In this document: piece after piece, positions 1 to 10,379 of the stretch
Layout of the letters: every line of letters begins with the position of its first letter
Position numbering within the stretch: the first letter of the stretch is position 1
NCBI RefSeq assembly: GCF_001584185.1
Contig: NZ_CP013234.1
Span: 1,736,001 to 1,800,000, forward strand
Reading direction: 5' to 3'
DNA: 64,000 nucleotides
DNA from: Collimonas pratensis
GTDB lineage: Bacteria > Pseudomonadota > Gammaproteobacteria > Burkholderiales > Burkholderiaceae_D
Translations under genes and position numbers: made by a program
Notes under the pieces: generated by a model
What the model saw: the letters and a program-made list of their open reading frames with translations, nothing else
Databases searched by the model: none
Told to the model about the DNA's origin: nothing

Positions 1-2151
<2,151 letters not shown>

Positions 2152-2300
2152 TGTAACTCTCCTAGCGGTTGATGCGTTGGTTGGTGCCGCCACATGATAT
2201 TGGTGTTTGCTTTCACCAAGCTTAAGGGCGCGCTGAATTCACTGAATTCGTTTGCAGATTGCCAATTTTGGCGGGCTATGCTTGCCTGGATGAAGGCTGC

Positions 2301-2340
2301 TTTCATCCCAAGGGATGAAATTTCATCTCAAAGGATGAAG
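2301..2340. promoter_or_regulatory. Two adjacent inverted repeats upstream of icd
   Basis: TTTCATCC (2301-2308) is mirrored by GGATGAAA (2313-2320). A second imperfect copy, TTCATCTCAAAGGATGAA, follows directly (2322-2339). The pair sits about 150-190 bp upstream of the icd start, where an operator would be plausible. The binding protein is unknown. Confidence 0.35.
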
Positions 2341-2523
2341 TTTATTCGCAGTTGGGTTTTAGCACCAACAAAATGTTAGCGATTGACATGCAATGAAGGG
2401 GGCGGAATGCCGGTTGCACCGGAGTGGGGCATGGCAGTTTGATGAGCTTGCTAAAAAATATCTTTAAGGAAATATATTGAGCTGCTGAGAGTTCTCGGCC
2501 GAATCGGAGGAGTGCGGATAAAA

Positions 2524-2559
2524 AATATCCTGCCGGCCATTTTGGGCCGACAGGATATT
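2524..2559 (-). terminator. Intrinsic terminator of the pirin gene
   Basis: AATATCCTG arms pair across a GC-rich stem with a short loop. On the minus strand the stem is followed by a run of six T. It lies 20 bp past the pirin stop codon. Confidence 0.8.
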
Positions 2560-2578
2560 GCGTGCAGCAGCCGGTGGA

Positions 2579-3451
2579 TTAGGGCTGCGCTGGCGCTGGC
2601 ACAAACCGCCCGTTCTTGAAGTCCGTGAAAGCCTGGACGATTTCTTCCTCGCTGTTCATCACGAACGGGCCATGGCCGACGATAGGCTCATCGATAGGCT
2701 CGCCGCTCAGCAGCAGCACCACAGCGTCGTTGTTGGCTTCCAGCGCGAGCTTGCTGCCGCCGGCGTCCAGCAGAACCATCTGCGATTCACGGCTGACGGT
2801 TTCACCGTTCACCAGCACCGTACCGTGCAGCACGATCAGGGCCGAGTTCCAGCTGTCCGGCAGCGTCAGCTCAGTCACGCCGCCTTGCGCCAGCCGCAGG
2901 TCCCACACATTCATCGGGCTGTAGGTATGCGCAGGGCCGGCATGGCCGTCGAAACTGCCGGCGATCACGCGCACCGTGCCAGCTTGGTCCGGCAAAGCCA
3001 CTACCGGGATGTCGGCATTGCGTATGGCTTGGTAGCCGGGCGCCGTCATCTTGTCCTTGGCCGGCAGGTTGACCCACAGCTGCACCATTTCCATGGCGCC
3101 GCCGGTACGGGTGAACTCTTCCGAATGAAATTCTTCGTGCAAGATGCCTGCACCAGCAGTCATCCACTGCACATCGCCGGGACCGATCAGGCCGCCCTGG
3201 CCGGTCGAGTCGCGATGCGCCACTTCGCCCTTGTAGACGATGGTCACGGTTTCAAAGCCGCGATGCGGATGCTGGCCGACGCCGCGCGGCTTCTTGGCCG
3301 GGTTGAAATCGACCGGTCCGGCGTGATCCAGCAGCAGGAACGGGCTCAGCTGCTTGCCGTGGCTGTTATAGGAAAACATCGAACGCACCGGAAAACCGTC
3401 GCCGACCCAGTGTGGGCGGGGTGCGCTATAGACGCCGAGGACTTTTTTCAT
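2579..3451 (-). CDS. Pirin family protein
   Basis: A bicupin of the pirin/YhhW type, 290 residues. Members are iron-containing cytosolic proteins, some with quercetin dioxygenase activity; the true substrate here is unknown. The metal-site motif HPHRGFETVT is clear, as are GDVQWMTAGAGILHEE and the C-terminal pirin domain. Two ATGs lie 6 bp apart. AAGGAG touches the first one but is 6 nt from the second (3449-3451), so the second is chosen as the start. It is divergent from a LysR gene, a common arrangement for pirins, which suggests regulation by that LysR protein. Confidence 0.9.
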   Translation of the reverse strand: MKKVLGVYSAPRPHWVGDGFPVRSMFSYNSHGKQLSPFLLLDHAGPVDFNPAKKPRGVGQHPHRGFETVTIVYKGEVAHRDSTGQGGLIGPGDVQWMTAGAGILHEEFHSEEFTRTGGAMEMVQLWVNLPAKDKMTAPGYQAIRNADIPVVALPDQAGTVRVIAGSFDGHAGPAHTYSPMNVWDLRLAQGGVTELTLPDSWNSALIVLHGTVLVNGETVSRESQMVLLDAGGSKLALEANNDAVVLLLSGEPIDEPIVGHGPFVMNSEEEIVQAFTDFKNGRFVPAPAQP

Positions 3452-3544
3452 TTCCATCTCCTTGCAAAGGTTGCAAAAATTGTTGATGTAAGAATAATAG
3501 AGCAGGAACGATGGGGGCGGTAGAGTGTAAAATTCATCCTCAGT

Positions 3545-3560
3545 GTTCTATATTAAGAAC
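3545..3560. promoter_or_regulatory. Candidate LysR-type operator
   Basis: GTTCT and AGAAC form a 5-bp inverted repeat around ATATTA in the gap between the divergent pirin and LysR genes. Its length and position fit a LysR-family autoregulatory site. It is also only about 15 bp upstream of the LysR start. Confidence 0.4.
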
Positions 3561-3575
3561 GATGAGGAGAGCCGG

Positions 3576-4481
3576 ATGCAGGATCTGAACGACCTCTACT
3601 ACTATGCCCAGGTAGTCGAACATGGCGGCTTTGCCCCGGCCGGGCGCGCGCTCGGCATGCCCAAGTCCAAGCTCAGCCGGCGCATTGCGCTGCTGGAAGA
3701 GCGGCTGGGCGTGAGGCTGCTGCAGCGGACCACGCGCCGCTTTTCAGTGACGGAAGTCGGCCAGACTTACTACGAACATTGCAAGGCGATGCTGGTGGAA
3801 GCCGAGTGCGCCCAGGATGCGATCGACATCACCCGGGCCGAGCCGCGCGGCGTGGTCCGCATCAGTTGCCCGGTCACTTTGCTGCAGGCAAATGTCAGCG
3901 TCATGCTGGCCGATTTCATGGTCAGCCATCCGCGCGTCACGCTGCATCTGGAGGCGACCAACCGCCGTGTCGACCTGGTGGCGGAAGCGATCGATATTGC
4001 GATCCGGGTGCGGCCGCCGCCGCTGGCCGACAGCGATCTGGTGCTGCGGGTGCTGGCCGAGCGCGGCCAGTGCCTGGTCGCCAGCCGTGCGCTGTGCGCG
4101 GGGCGGCCCTTGCCGCGCGCGCCGGCCGAGCTCAACGACTGGCCGAGCCTGGCGCTGGGGGCGCCGCAGCAGACCCATGTCTGGGACCTGCTGGGGCCGG
4201 ATGGCGCGCAAGCCAGCGTGCACCATACACCGCGCTTCCTCACCGGCGACATGATCGCCTTGCGCGACGCGGCGCGGGCTGGGGTCGGCATCGTGCAGCT
4301 ACCGCGCATGATGGTGCATGATCAACTGGCGGACGGCAGTTTGGTACGCCTGCTACCCGGCTGGGCGCCGCGCAACGATATCATCCATGCCGTGTTTCCT
4401 TCGCGCCGCGGCTTGCTGCCGTCGGTGCGCAGCCTGGTGGATTATCTGGCGCAGCGCTTCGCGGCCCTGGACGACGAATAG
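3576..4481 (+). CDS. LysR family transcriptional regulator
   Basis: 301 residues with an N-terminal winged helix-turn-helix (FAPAGRALGMPKSKLSRRIALLEERLG, about residues 20-46) followed by a LysR substrate-binding domain. The ATG at 3576 is chosen because AGGAGA lies 5 nt upstream; a frame-extending start at 3543 has no ribosome site. It is divergent from pirin and probably controls it. The inducer is unknown. Confidence 0.9.
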   Translation: MQDLNDLYYYAQVVEHGGFAPAGRALGMPKSKLSRRIALLEERLGVRLLQRTTRRFSVTEVGQTYYEHCKAMLVEAECAQDAIDITRAEPRGVVRISCPVTLLQANVSVMLADFMVSHPRVTLHLEATNRRVDLVAEAIDIAIRVRPPPLADSDLVLRVLAERGQCLVASRALCAGRPLPRAPAELNDWPSLALGAPQQTHVWDLLGPDGAQASVHHTPRFLTGDMIALRDAARAGVGIVQLPRMMVHDQLADGSLVRLLPGWAPRNDIIHAVFPSRRGLLPSVRSLVDYLAQRFAALDDE

Positions 4482-4492
4482 GGGCAGGGCAC

Positions 4493-4936
4493 TCAGGTCA
4501 GGCCGAATGGCGGCGGCCGGCGCTTGATCGGCTGCGCCTTGACGATGGCGGTGTTGGTCTCGGCCTTGTCGGCGATGCGGTCGATGATCTGGTCAAGCTG
4601 GGCGATGGAACGGACGAACAGGCGAGCGATGAAGCAATCCTCGCCGGTCACCTTGTCGCATTCGCAGAATTCGGGCGTCTGTTCGATCAGCTTCTGCACC
4701 GCTTGCAGCTTGCCGGGCAGCGGGCGGATGCGGACAATGGCTTGCAGCTGGTAGCCCAGCGCCTGAGGATCGATGTCGATGGTGAAGGCGCGGATGACGC
4801 CGCGCTCTTCCAGTCGCTGCAGCCGTTCCGAGACGCTGGGGGAGGACAGGCCGACTTGCGCCGCCAGGTCTTTCAGCGAAATGCGGGCATCGCCCTGCAG
4901 GATTTCCAGGATGCGCTGGTCCATATTGTTGAGCAT
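4493..4936 (-). CDS. Lrp/AsnC family transcriptional regulator
   Basis: 147 residues. The N-terminal helix-turn-helix (DQRILEILQGDARISLKDLAAQVGLSSPSV is its core) is followed by a RAM/ACT-like ligand domain (FCECDKVTGEDCFIARLFV). Lrp proteins usually sense amino acids. The ATG at 4934-4936 is preferred over a start 57 bp upstream because AAGGA sits at the right distance and the shorter length matches the family. It is divergent from an EamA exporter, with a perfect palindrome between them, so control of amino-acid export is the natural guess. Confidence 0.92.
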   Translation of the reverse strand: MLNNMDQRILEILQGDARISLKDLAAQVGLSSPSVSERLQRLEERGVIRAFTIDIDPQALGYQLQAIVRIRPLPGKLQAVQKLIEQTPEFCECDKVTGEDCFIARLFVRSIAQLDQIIDRIADKAETNTAIVKAQPIKRRPPPFGLT

Positions 4937-4963
4937 TTTCGATTCCTTGGAAGATTTTCGAAC

Positions 4964-4984
4964 TTGCCTTATATAGTAAGGCAA
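4964..4984. promoter_or_regulatory. Candidate Lrp operator palindrome
   Basis: TTGCCTTA and TAAGGCAA are perfect 8-bp inverted repeats around TATAG. They lie midway between the divergent Lrp and EamA starts. Lrp-family proteins bind AT-centred dyads of this size, so this is a likely site for both repression and autoregulation. Confidence 0.55.
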
Positions 4985-5069
4985 ATCCGACAAAAATCCT
5001 TTTCACAGGCATGGAAAACGTCGCAACTAAATGCGATTATCATTTCCTCACGTTTTCCAGGGAAGATGC

Positions 5070-5975
5070 ATGGACAAGAAAGTAAGCGGCACGATAGAGA
5101 TGACGGCGGCGATGGTGATCTCTGGAACCATCGGCTGGTTCGTGGTGGTCTCGGGCCAGCCGGTGCTGGACGTGGTGTTCTGGCGCTGCGTGTTCGGCGC
5201 GGCGACGCTGCTGGCGGTGTGCGCGGCGCTGGGACTGCTGCGCGGCGCTTTCAACTGGCGCTTGCTGGCCCTGGCGGCGCTTGGCGGCGTGGCGATCGTG
5301 CTCAACTGGTTGCTGCTGTTCGGATCGTACTCGCGCGCAACGATTGCGATTTCCACTGCGGTGTATAACACCCAGCCCTTCATGCTGGTGGCGCTCGGCG
5401 CTGTGTTCTTCGCCGAACGCCTGACCGTCGCCAAGCTGACCTGGCTGGCGCTGGCCTTCGGCGGCATGCTGCTGATCGTGCAGGCCAAGCCGGACGCAGG
5501 CGCCGGCGGCAGCAATTATGTTGCCGGCATCCTGATGGCGCTGGGCGCGGCGTTCTGCTATGCGATCGCCGCCATCATCACCAAGAAACTGGCCGGCACG
5601 CCGCCGCACCTGATCGCTCTGGTACAGGTGTGTGTCGGCATCCTGATGCTGGCGCCGTTTGCGCACTTGTCGGCATTGCCGTCCGGCGTCCATGCCTGGA
5701 GCATCTTGCTGACGGTGGGCGTGGTGCATACCGGGCTGATGTATATCCTGCTGTACGGCGCGATCCAGAAGCTGCCGACGCACCTGACCGGCTCGCTGAC
5801 CTTCATCTATCCGGTGGTCGCCATCCTGGTCGACTATCTGGCTTTCGGCCACCGGCTGCAGCCGAGCCAATTGCTGGGCGCCGCCGCCATCCTGATCGCG
5901 GCGGCCGGTATGAATCTCGGCTGGTCGTTGTGGAAGCCGAAGCTGCAGGCCGAGGATTCCCGCACGCTGCGCTGA
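5070..5975 (+). CDS. EamA/DMT family transporter
   Basis: 301 residues with about ten hydrophobic segments and two EamA repeats, each of five helices. Typical pieces are the N-terminal GTIGWFVVVSGQPVLDVVFWR and the repeat-2 segment ALGAAFCYAIAAIITKKLAG. Family members in the inner membrane mostly export amino acids or other metabolites. The ATG at 5070 follows AGGGAAG. Divergence from an Lrp regulator suggests an amino acid or a derivative as substrate (inference). Confidence 0.88.
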   Translation: MDKKVSGTIEMTAAMVISGTIGWFVVVSGQPVLDVVFWRCVFGAATLLAVCAALGLLRGAFNWRLLALAALGGVAIVLNWLLLFGSYSRATIAISTAVYNTQPFMLVALGAVFFAERLTVAKLTWLALAFGGMLLIVQAKPDAGAGGSNYVAGILMALGAAFCYAIAAIITKKLAGTPPHLIALVQVCVGILMLAPFAHLSALPSGVHAWSILLTVGVVHTGLMYILLYGAIQKLPTHLTGSLTFIYPVVAILVDYLAFGHRLQPSQLLGAAAILIAAAGMNLGWSLWKPKLQAEDSRTLR

Positions 5976-5995
5976 TATCGGCGGGCAGTTTGCCG

Positions 5996-6514
5996 TCAGC
6001 CCATGCGGGCATCGGGAAAGCGCTCCGGCACCTGCCGTTCGCGCAGGAAGCAGCGGCCGATATAGTCGGCGTTTTCTTGCGGGTTGGCGCGGATGACGGC
6101 GTCGTAGCCTTCGATGATCAGATCGACAAAACGGTCTTCGCCGACAATCTCCAGCTGCACCTGCGGATAGCGTTTGCGATATTCCGCCGCCAGTGCCCCC
6201 AAGGTCGAATGGGCCAGCAGCATTGGTGCGCTGATGCGTAGCGGCCCGCACGGTTCCTGGTCTGGATGCATGCGTTCCTCCAACTGCGCCAGTTCGGCGA
6301 TCAGGGGCGCCGCGTCTTGCCGCAGCAATTCACCTTCCGGCGTCAAGCGGAAGGCATGGTTGCAGCGGTCGATCAGGCGCACGCCGAGTTCGTCTTCCAG
6401 CTGCCGAACACGGCGCGACAGGCTGGCCTTGGGGATGCCGGCCTGGCGGCTGGCGGCGCCGAAACCGCCATGCAGGGCGACCATGGTGAATTCACGCAAG
6501 GCATTGAGATCCAT
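5996..6514 (-). pseudogene. Truncated LysR family regulator
   Basis: 172 codons where LysR proteins have about 300. The helix-turn-helix (FGAASRQAGIPKASLSRRVRQLEDELG) and the first part of the ligand domain (up to ENADYIGRCFLRERQ) are normal. The frame then ends in a short unrelated tail 20 bp from the end of the EamA gene. The rest of the ligand domain is not present downstream in any frame, so a deletion is more likely than a frameshift. It is divergent from the oxidoreductase gene at 6609, probably its original target. A DNA-binding fragment could still be made. Confidence 0.75.
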
Positions 6515-6608
6515 GACGTTCCATATTTGAGACGGTATGTGTCATTCTGCCGTCTATCGGATCTTCTGTAAGACATCTATTCTAGAGACTCATTCACAGG
6601 AGAACATC

Positions 6609-7541
6609 ATGAAGCAACCCAACAAAGCAGTACGCATCCACAGCTACGGCAATCAAGAAGTCACCAGCCTGGACTTGATCGATATTCCCCAGCCCGCTGC
6701 GGGCAAGGTCGTGGTACGAGTCCATGCGGCCGGTGTCAATGCCATCGATCGCAAGATCAGGGAAGGCGTCTTGAAGGATTATTTCCCGCTGCCGTTTCCG
6801 ATCACGCTGGGGGCGGAACTGGCGGGTACGGTGCATGCCGTCGGCGCCGAAGTCGACGGTTTCTTCAACGGCATGCGGGTGTTCGGCTTCATGCCGACCC
6901 TCGGCGCATTTGCCGACTACGTCGAGGTCGATGCGGCTCTGCTGACGTCGACGCCGGACGGTTTGCCTGATGTCGTCGCCGCCTCGCTGCCGATAGCTGC
7001 CCTGACCGCCTGGCAAGCGTTGTTCGAAACTGGCCAGCTAAAAGCCGGCCAGACTGTCCTGATCCAGGGCGCTGCCGGCGGCGTCGGCAGCATGGCGGTG
7101 CAACTGGCCAAGCGTGCCGGTGCACGCGTGATTGCCACCGCCTCCGAACGCAACCTGGAATACGTAGCTGCACTGGGCGCCGATGTGGTTGTCGATTACC
7201 GTGCTGCGCAGCCGTTCGCACACTTGGCTGCCAGCGTCGATCTGGTGCTCGACCTGGTCGGCGGCCCAGCGCTAGACCTGCTGTGGCCGCTGCTGCGCGA
7301 GGCCGGCGTGCTGGTATCGACCGCCGCACCGGAGCTGGCTGCACGGACGCCTGCCAATCGCACCGGCCTCTGGTTCCAGATGCGGCCCGAGCCGCAACGG
7401 CTGGCCGAGATTGCCGCGCTGGTGCTGCAGCGGGAAATCAAGGCCGAGGTGGCAAGCCTGTTCCCGCTGGACAGCGTGAGCGAGGCAATCGACTATGGAT
7501 ATTCCGGCAAGGGGCGGGGCAAAGCCGTGGTGCAGTTCTGA
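6609..7541 (+). CDS. NADP-dependent oxidoreductase, quinone reductase-like (MDR superfamily)
   Basis: 310 residues of the zinc-free medium-chain dehydrogenase/quinone oxidoreductase type. A GroES-like N-terminal domain precedes a Rossmann domain with AAGGVGSMAVQLAKRAGARV (about residues 155-175). The ATG at 6609 follows AGGAGAACATC. Enzymes of this type reduce quinones or enones with NADPH in the cytosol. It is divergent from the truncated LysR gene. The substrate cannot be told from sequence. Confidence 0.88.
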   Translation: MKQPNKAVRIHSYGNQEVTSLDLIDIPQPAAGKVVVRVHAAGVNAIDRKIREGVLKDYFPLPFPITLGAELAGTVHAVGAEVDGFFNGMRVFGFMPTLGAFADYVEVDAALLTSTPDGLPDVVAASLPIAALTAWQALFETGQLKAGQTVLIQGAAGGVGSMAVQLAKRAGARVIATASERNLEYVAALGADVVVDYRAAQPFAHLAASVDLVLDLVGGPALDLLWPLLREAGVLVSTAAPELAARTPANRTGLWFQMRPEPQRLAEIAALVLQREIKAEVASLFPLDSVSEAIDYGYSGKGRGKAVVQF

Positions 7542-7608
7542 TTGCGTTGCAGCAGGTCCGAAGTTGCATCGTGCATATCGCAACATCAATGGCGGTGGAA
7601 TACCGGTT

Positions 7609-8010
7609 TCACCGTGCTTGTGCCGCATCGGGCCTGAGCATCTGACCCATCAGTTCGTGGATTTTGTTAACTGCCTTGAGCGGTCGGACCATCACTTTAA
7701 AGTGGGTAATCAGACCCTCGTCGTTCCACTTGATCATGTCTACGCCATTGATCAGGATGCCGTCGCAGGTCGACTGGAACTCCAGCACTGCGGAATCAGG
7801 GCCTAGCCATTCGTTCAGGTATTCGAAGGTATCGTTATTCAAAACATGCAGGGCGGCGGCGAGGTATTTGGCGGTGATCGCGCTGCCGTTTTGGGGCGTG
7901 TGGACAACCGGTGATTCAAAGATCACATCATCGGCGAGCAATGCTTTCAGGGAAACGATGTCGCGCGACTTGACGATCTCGTGCCAGCGTTTAACTGTGG
8001 AATATGTCAC
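7609..8010 (-). CDS. NTF2-like (SnoaL-type) protein
   Basis: 133 residues with the NTF2-like alpha+beta pattern: an N-terminal helix (TVKRWHEIVKSRDIVSLKALLADDVIFESP) followed by strand-rich sequence ending in KVMVRPLKAVNKIHELM. Members include SnoaL-like cyclases, isomerases and stress-related binding proteins; none can be assigned. It is convergent with the oxidoreductase gene. Confidence 0.8.
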   Translation of the reverse strand: MTYSTVKRWHEIVKSRDIVSLKALLADDVIFESPVVHTPQNGSAITAKYLAAALHVLNNDTFEYLNEWLGPDSAVLEFQSTCDGILINGVDMIKWNDEGLITHFKVMVRPLKAVNKIHELMGQMLRPDAAQAR

Positions 8011-8162
8011 GGTTGCTCCTTGCGTATCTTGGACTGCGGATTATGGTTAAGGAATCTGGGCATCGATTCAACTGGTGCATCAATGGGAATGCGCTCGACA
8101 CTTGTAGCGCAGGCAGATTTTCAGCATGGCATCGAAGTGATGGCAGGCAGGCACAACAGAAA

Positions 8163-8522
8163 TTAAATCGGCAGCCCAAGTGCTGCATGCGTCGCAATCA
8201 CAATAACGGCCAGGCAAAAAGCCATCGGTCGAATCGGAAATGCATGTAGCAGAAGACTGGGCATTTGCTTGACAGACGTCCATGAAGGAACAAAACAAGG
8301 AAGCCGGGACACGCCGCAAAGAAACCGGTAGGCAGGAACGATGACAAAATTCATCGCATATCCTCTCAGCGAACCGAGTTGTAGCGCGAACAAAACAGCT
8401 ATCAGATCCAAGCCGATGGCATCTGCCAGGAACGTCAACACGCGGACCTCCGGATTCGTGATGAGGACAAGAATCGCAATAAATGGAAGCGCCTTCAATA
8501 CTGATTTCAGCCGATTTCGCAA
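8163..8522 (-). CDS. Small predicted membrane protein, function unknown
   Basis: 119 residues from a TTG start (8520-8522) with GGGAG 6 nt upstream. It contains three or four hydrophobic stretches, for example LPFIAILVLITN, LIAVLFALQLG and MAFCLAVIVIATHAALGL. No family is recognised. The overlapping frames on the same strand have polar, cysteine-rich translations and no better ribosome site. About 170 bp separate it from the flippase gene upstream. Confidence 0.5.
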   Translation of the reverse strand: MRNRLKSVLKALPFIAILVLITNPEVRVLTFLADAIGLDLIAVLFALQLGSLRGYAMNFVIVPAYRFLCGVSRLPCFVPSWTSVKQMPSLLLHAFPIRPMAFCLAVIVIATHAALGLPI

Positions 8523-8694
8523 AACCTACTCCCTCGTATTTTTTTGCACTATAGGCCATTTTTAATATTTGCGCGACTATGAAAATGTGATAATGGCGAC
8601 TGAGTTTGACCAAATCCTCACGACATTGGCAGCATTAACAACCGTTCGCTCCGACGGAACTGAGTCACCTGTGAAAAGCTGGTTTTAGCCATCA

Positions 8695-9501
8695 CTACAG
8701 AGATTTCGCCACGCCCACAATCAGCATCGCAGAGGGGACCAGCAGAAGCTGGGCAAGTACGGTGCCTGCCAGCCGGCTACCCACCAGCCAGACCACTGCG
8801 CGCCGAAACTGCGATTCGCTAACCCGGCCTTCAATGACGTCATCGGTCATGCCCGACATATGCGGATCAATGAATACCGCCATCATGACGGTTGCTCCGC
8901 CGTTAATGATTGAAGAAAGCGTACTGGATGTAACGCGGACGCTCGGGTCCAGAGCGCCGGCATAGAGCGCTGCAAACACGCCCACGGTCCACAGGGCAAC
9001 AGCAGCAACGTTGAGCGAGGTCATCGACAGAGAGACGCTGCCGCTATCGCGCAGCGCGGCGACGTTCGCGCTCCGTGGCAGGCTTGCGACGTCTTTGATG
9101 TAAGACAGGCCGCCTTTGAAGAACCCGTGCAGAATCAATTTTGGCACCGAACGATGCACTTGAAAATGCTCGACGGCTCGGCAAAACACGCGCTGAAAAG
9201 TCGGAATCAGCAAGGCGCCGACGATGGTCGCAAGCGACGCGGAGACAAGCAGCCAGCGAAAGTCGGAAAGCAGACTTTCTGCGGCAAACTGCCTGCCGAT
9301 ATTCGATTCGACCCGTTTGGCCAGGAATGGCCCAAGAAAAGAATTCGAGGTCCGCGAGACAAGGACAAGGATACTGAACAGCGCAAGCGAAACGGCAATC
9401 CGTCTCGTCCTGATCCCCGCGATGCGCACGGAGTATGCCAGGGTGCCAATGATGTGGATGACGAACGTCAGGAAACAAATGAATATCAGTTGTTTGTCCA
9501 T
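8695..9501 (-). CDS. Lipid II flippase, Amj family
   Basis: 268 residues with multiple membrane segments. The N-terminus (FVIHIIGTLAYSVRIAGIRTRRIAVSLALFS) and the following SRTSN motif closely match the Amj/YdaH (DUF2837) family, an alternative to MurJ first described in Bacillus subtilis. Amj moves undecaprenyl-linked peptidoglycan precursor across the inner membrane. The length (family about 270) supports a complete gene. No peptidoglycan gene is adjacent. Confidence 0.8.
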   Translation of the reverse strand: MDKQLIFICFLTFVIHIIGTLAYSVRIAGIRTRRIAVSLALFSILVLVSRTSNSFLGPFLAKRVESNIGRQFAAESLLSDFRWLLVSASLATIVGALLIPTFQRVFCRAVEHFQVHRSVPKLILHGFFKGGLSYIKDVASLPRSANVAALRDSGSVSLSMTSLNVAAVALWTVGVFAALYAGALDPSVRVTSSTLSSIINGGATVMMAVFIDPHMSGMTDDVIEGRVSESQFRRAVVWLVGSRLAGTVLAQLLLVPSAMLIVGVAKSL

Positions 9502-9574
9502 CGAAGCCTTGGAAATGTAGAAAAAAGTCGTTGGATGCTGCTGTGAACACGTTATGTGAGATCGGGGGAGCGGC

Positions 9575-10129
9575 TTACCCTTCCGAATTAATCAGGGAAT
9601 TAAGAACCATATCTTCCCATTTTCCCGCAATTTTTAAATATGCCCTGGCATAACCCTCACGCTCGAATCCCAGCCTGCCCAGCAATTTCTGGCTTCTCAG
9701 GTTGGATGGCAGGTGATTCGCCATGATGCGATGCAGCCCAAGCTCTCCGAATGCATACTGTATCGCTGCCTGCGCGACCTCGTGCATCAGCCCCTGGCCC
9801 TCGAACTCCTGATGCACCGAATACCCCAGGTAACACGCCTGTAGAGGGCCTCTGACAATATTGGAGAAATTACAGCCGGCGATCATTTTATTCGACTTGC
9901 GTTCAAGCGCAATGAAGCTGACGGCAGTGCCGTCAATGAATGCTTGATAAGCCGATTCACAGCGCCGGCGGCAAGATTCAGCAGTATAAAAATCGCTGTC
10001 TCTTATCGGCTCCCATGGCGCCAGATGTTCCTTGTTTGCCATCTGGTAGGCGAGCAAAAGAGGCGCCGCGTCAGGGTGCAGGATGGTCAGAACGGTTCTT
10101 TTGGTTTCAATTACAGGTAATTGGGACAT
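9575..10129 (-). CDS. rimJ: RimJ-like ribosomal-protein N-acetyltransferase (GNAT)
   Basis: 184 residues, GNAT fold. Blocks shared with E. coli RimJ include HLAPWEPIRDSDFY, NFSNIVRGPLQACYLGYSV, the acetyl-CoA loop QEFEGQGLMHE and LHRIMANHLPSNLRSQKLLGR (in part). RimJ acetylates the N-terminal alanine of ribosomal protein S5. The gene is monocistronic by spacing. Confidence 0.88.
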   Translation of the reverse strand: MSQLPVIETKRTVLTILHPDAAPLLLAYQMANKEHLAPWEPIRDSDFYTAESCRRRCESAYQAFIDGTAVSFIALERKSNKMIAGCNFSNIVRGPLQACYLGYSVHQEFEGQGLMHEVAQAAIQYAFGELGLHRIMANHLPSNLRSQKLLGRLGFEREGYARAYLKIAGKWEDMVLNSLINSEG

Positions 10130-10379
10130 AAGCGGGGGTGGGCTTCTGGGGGTAATCTTGGGGAATCATGCACGGTATCCATGAATGTCGGCAGCTTGAT
10201 ACATGAGGTTCTCGCTTCAGGCAGATGCGAAACTATAACGCGTATTGCCTCATTTCAATATGGTTGGTTCGTGTGGTGCGTACTATTGATCTGGATGCCG
10301 GTTTCGATCCTGCTTATGCAATACCTCGCCAGTTAGCCGAGGCAAAGACGTTCGGCGCGGACAGTACTATCATGGTGGG

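Larger units (their letters stand above)
2152..2578. other. Intergenic region upstream of icd
   Basis: No convincing gene is seen here. It holds the icd ribosome site, a cluster of short inverted repeats (2301-2340) and the terminator of the pirin gene (2524-2559). A 61-codon open frame at 2194-2379 has no ribosome site or recognisable product. Confidence 0.6.

Noticed and set aside
2194..2379. 61-codon plus-strand frame upstream of icd
   Set aside because: No ribosome site, no family, and it runs through the inverted repeats.
10121..10336. Possible small protein ending in a hydrophobic helix (MNVGSLIHEVLAS...)
   Set aside because: It overlaps the rimJ start, has no clear ribosome site for either ATG and no recognisable family. 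One membrane-like segment is too little support.
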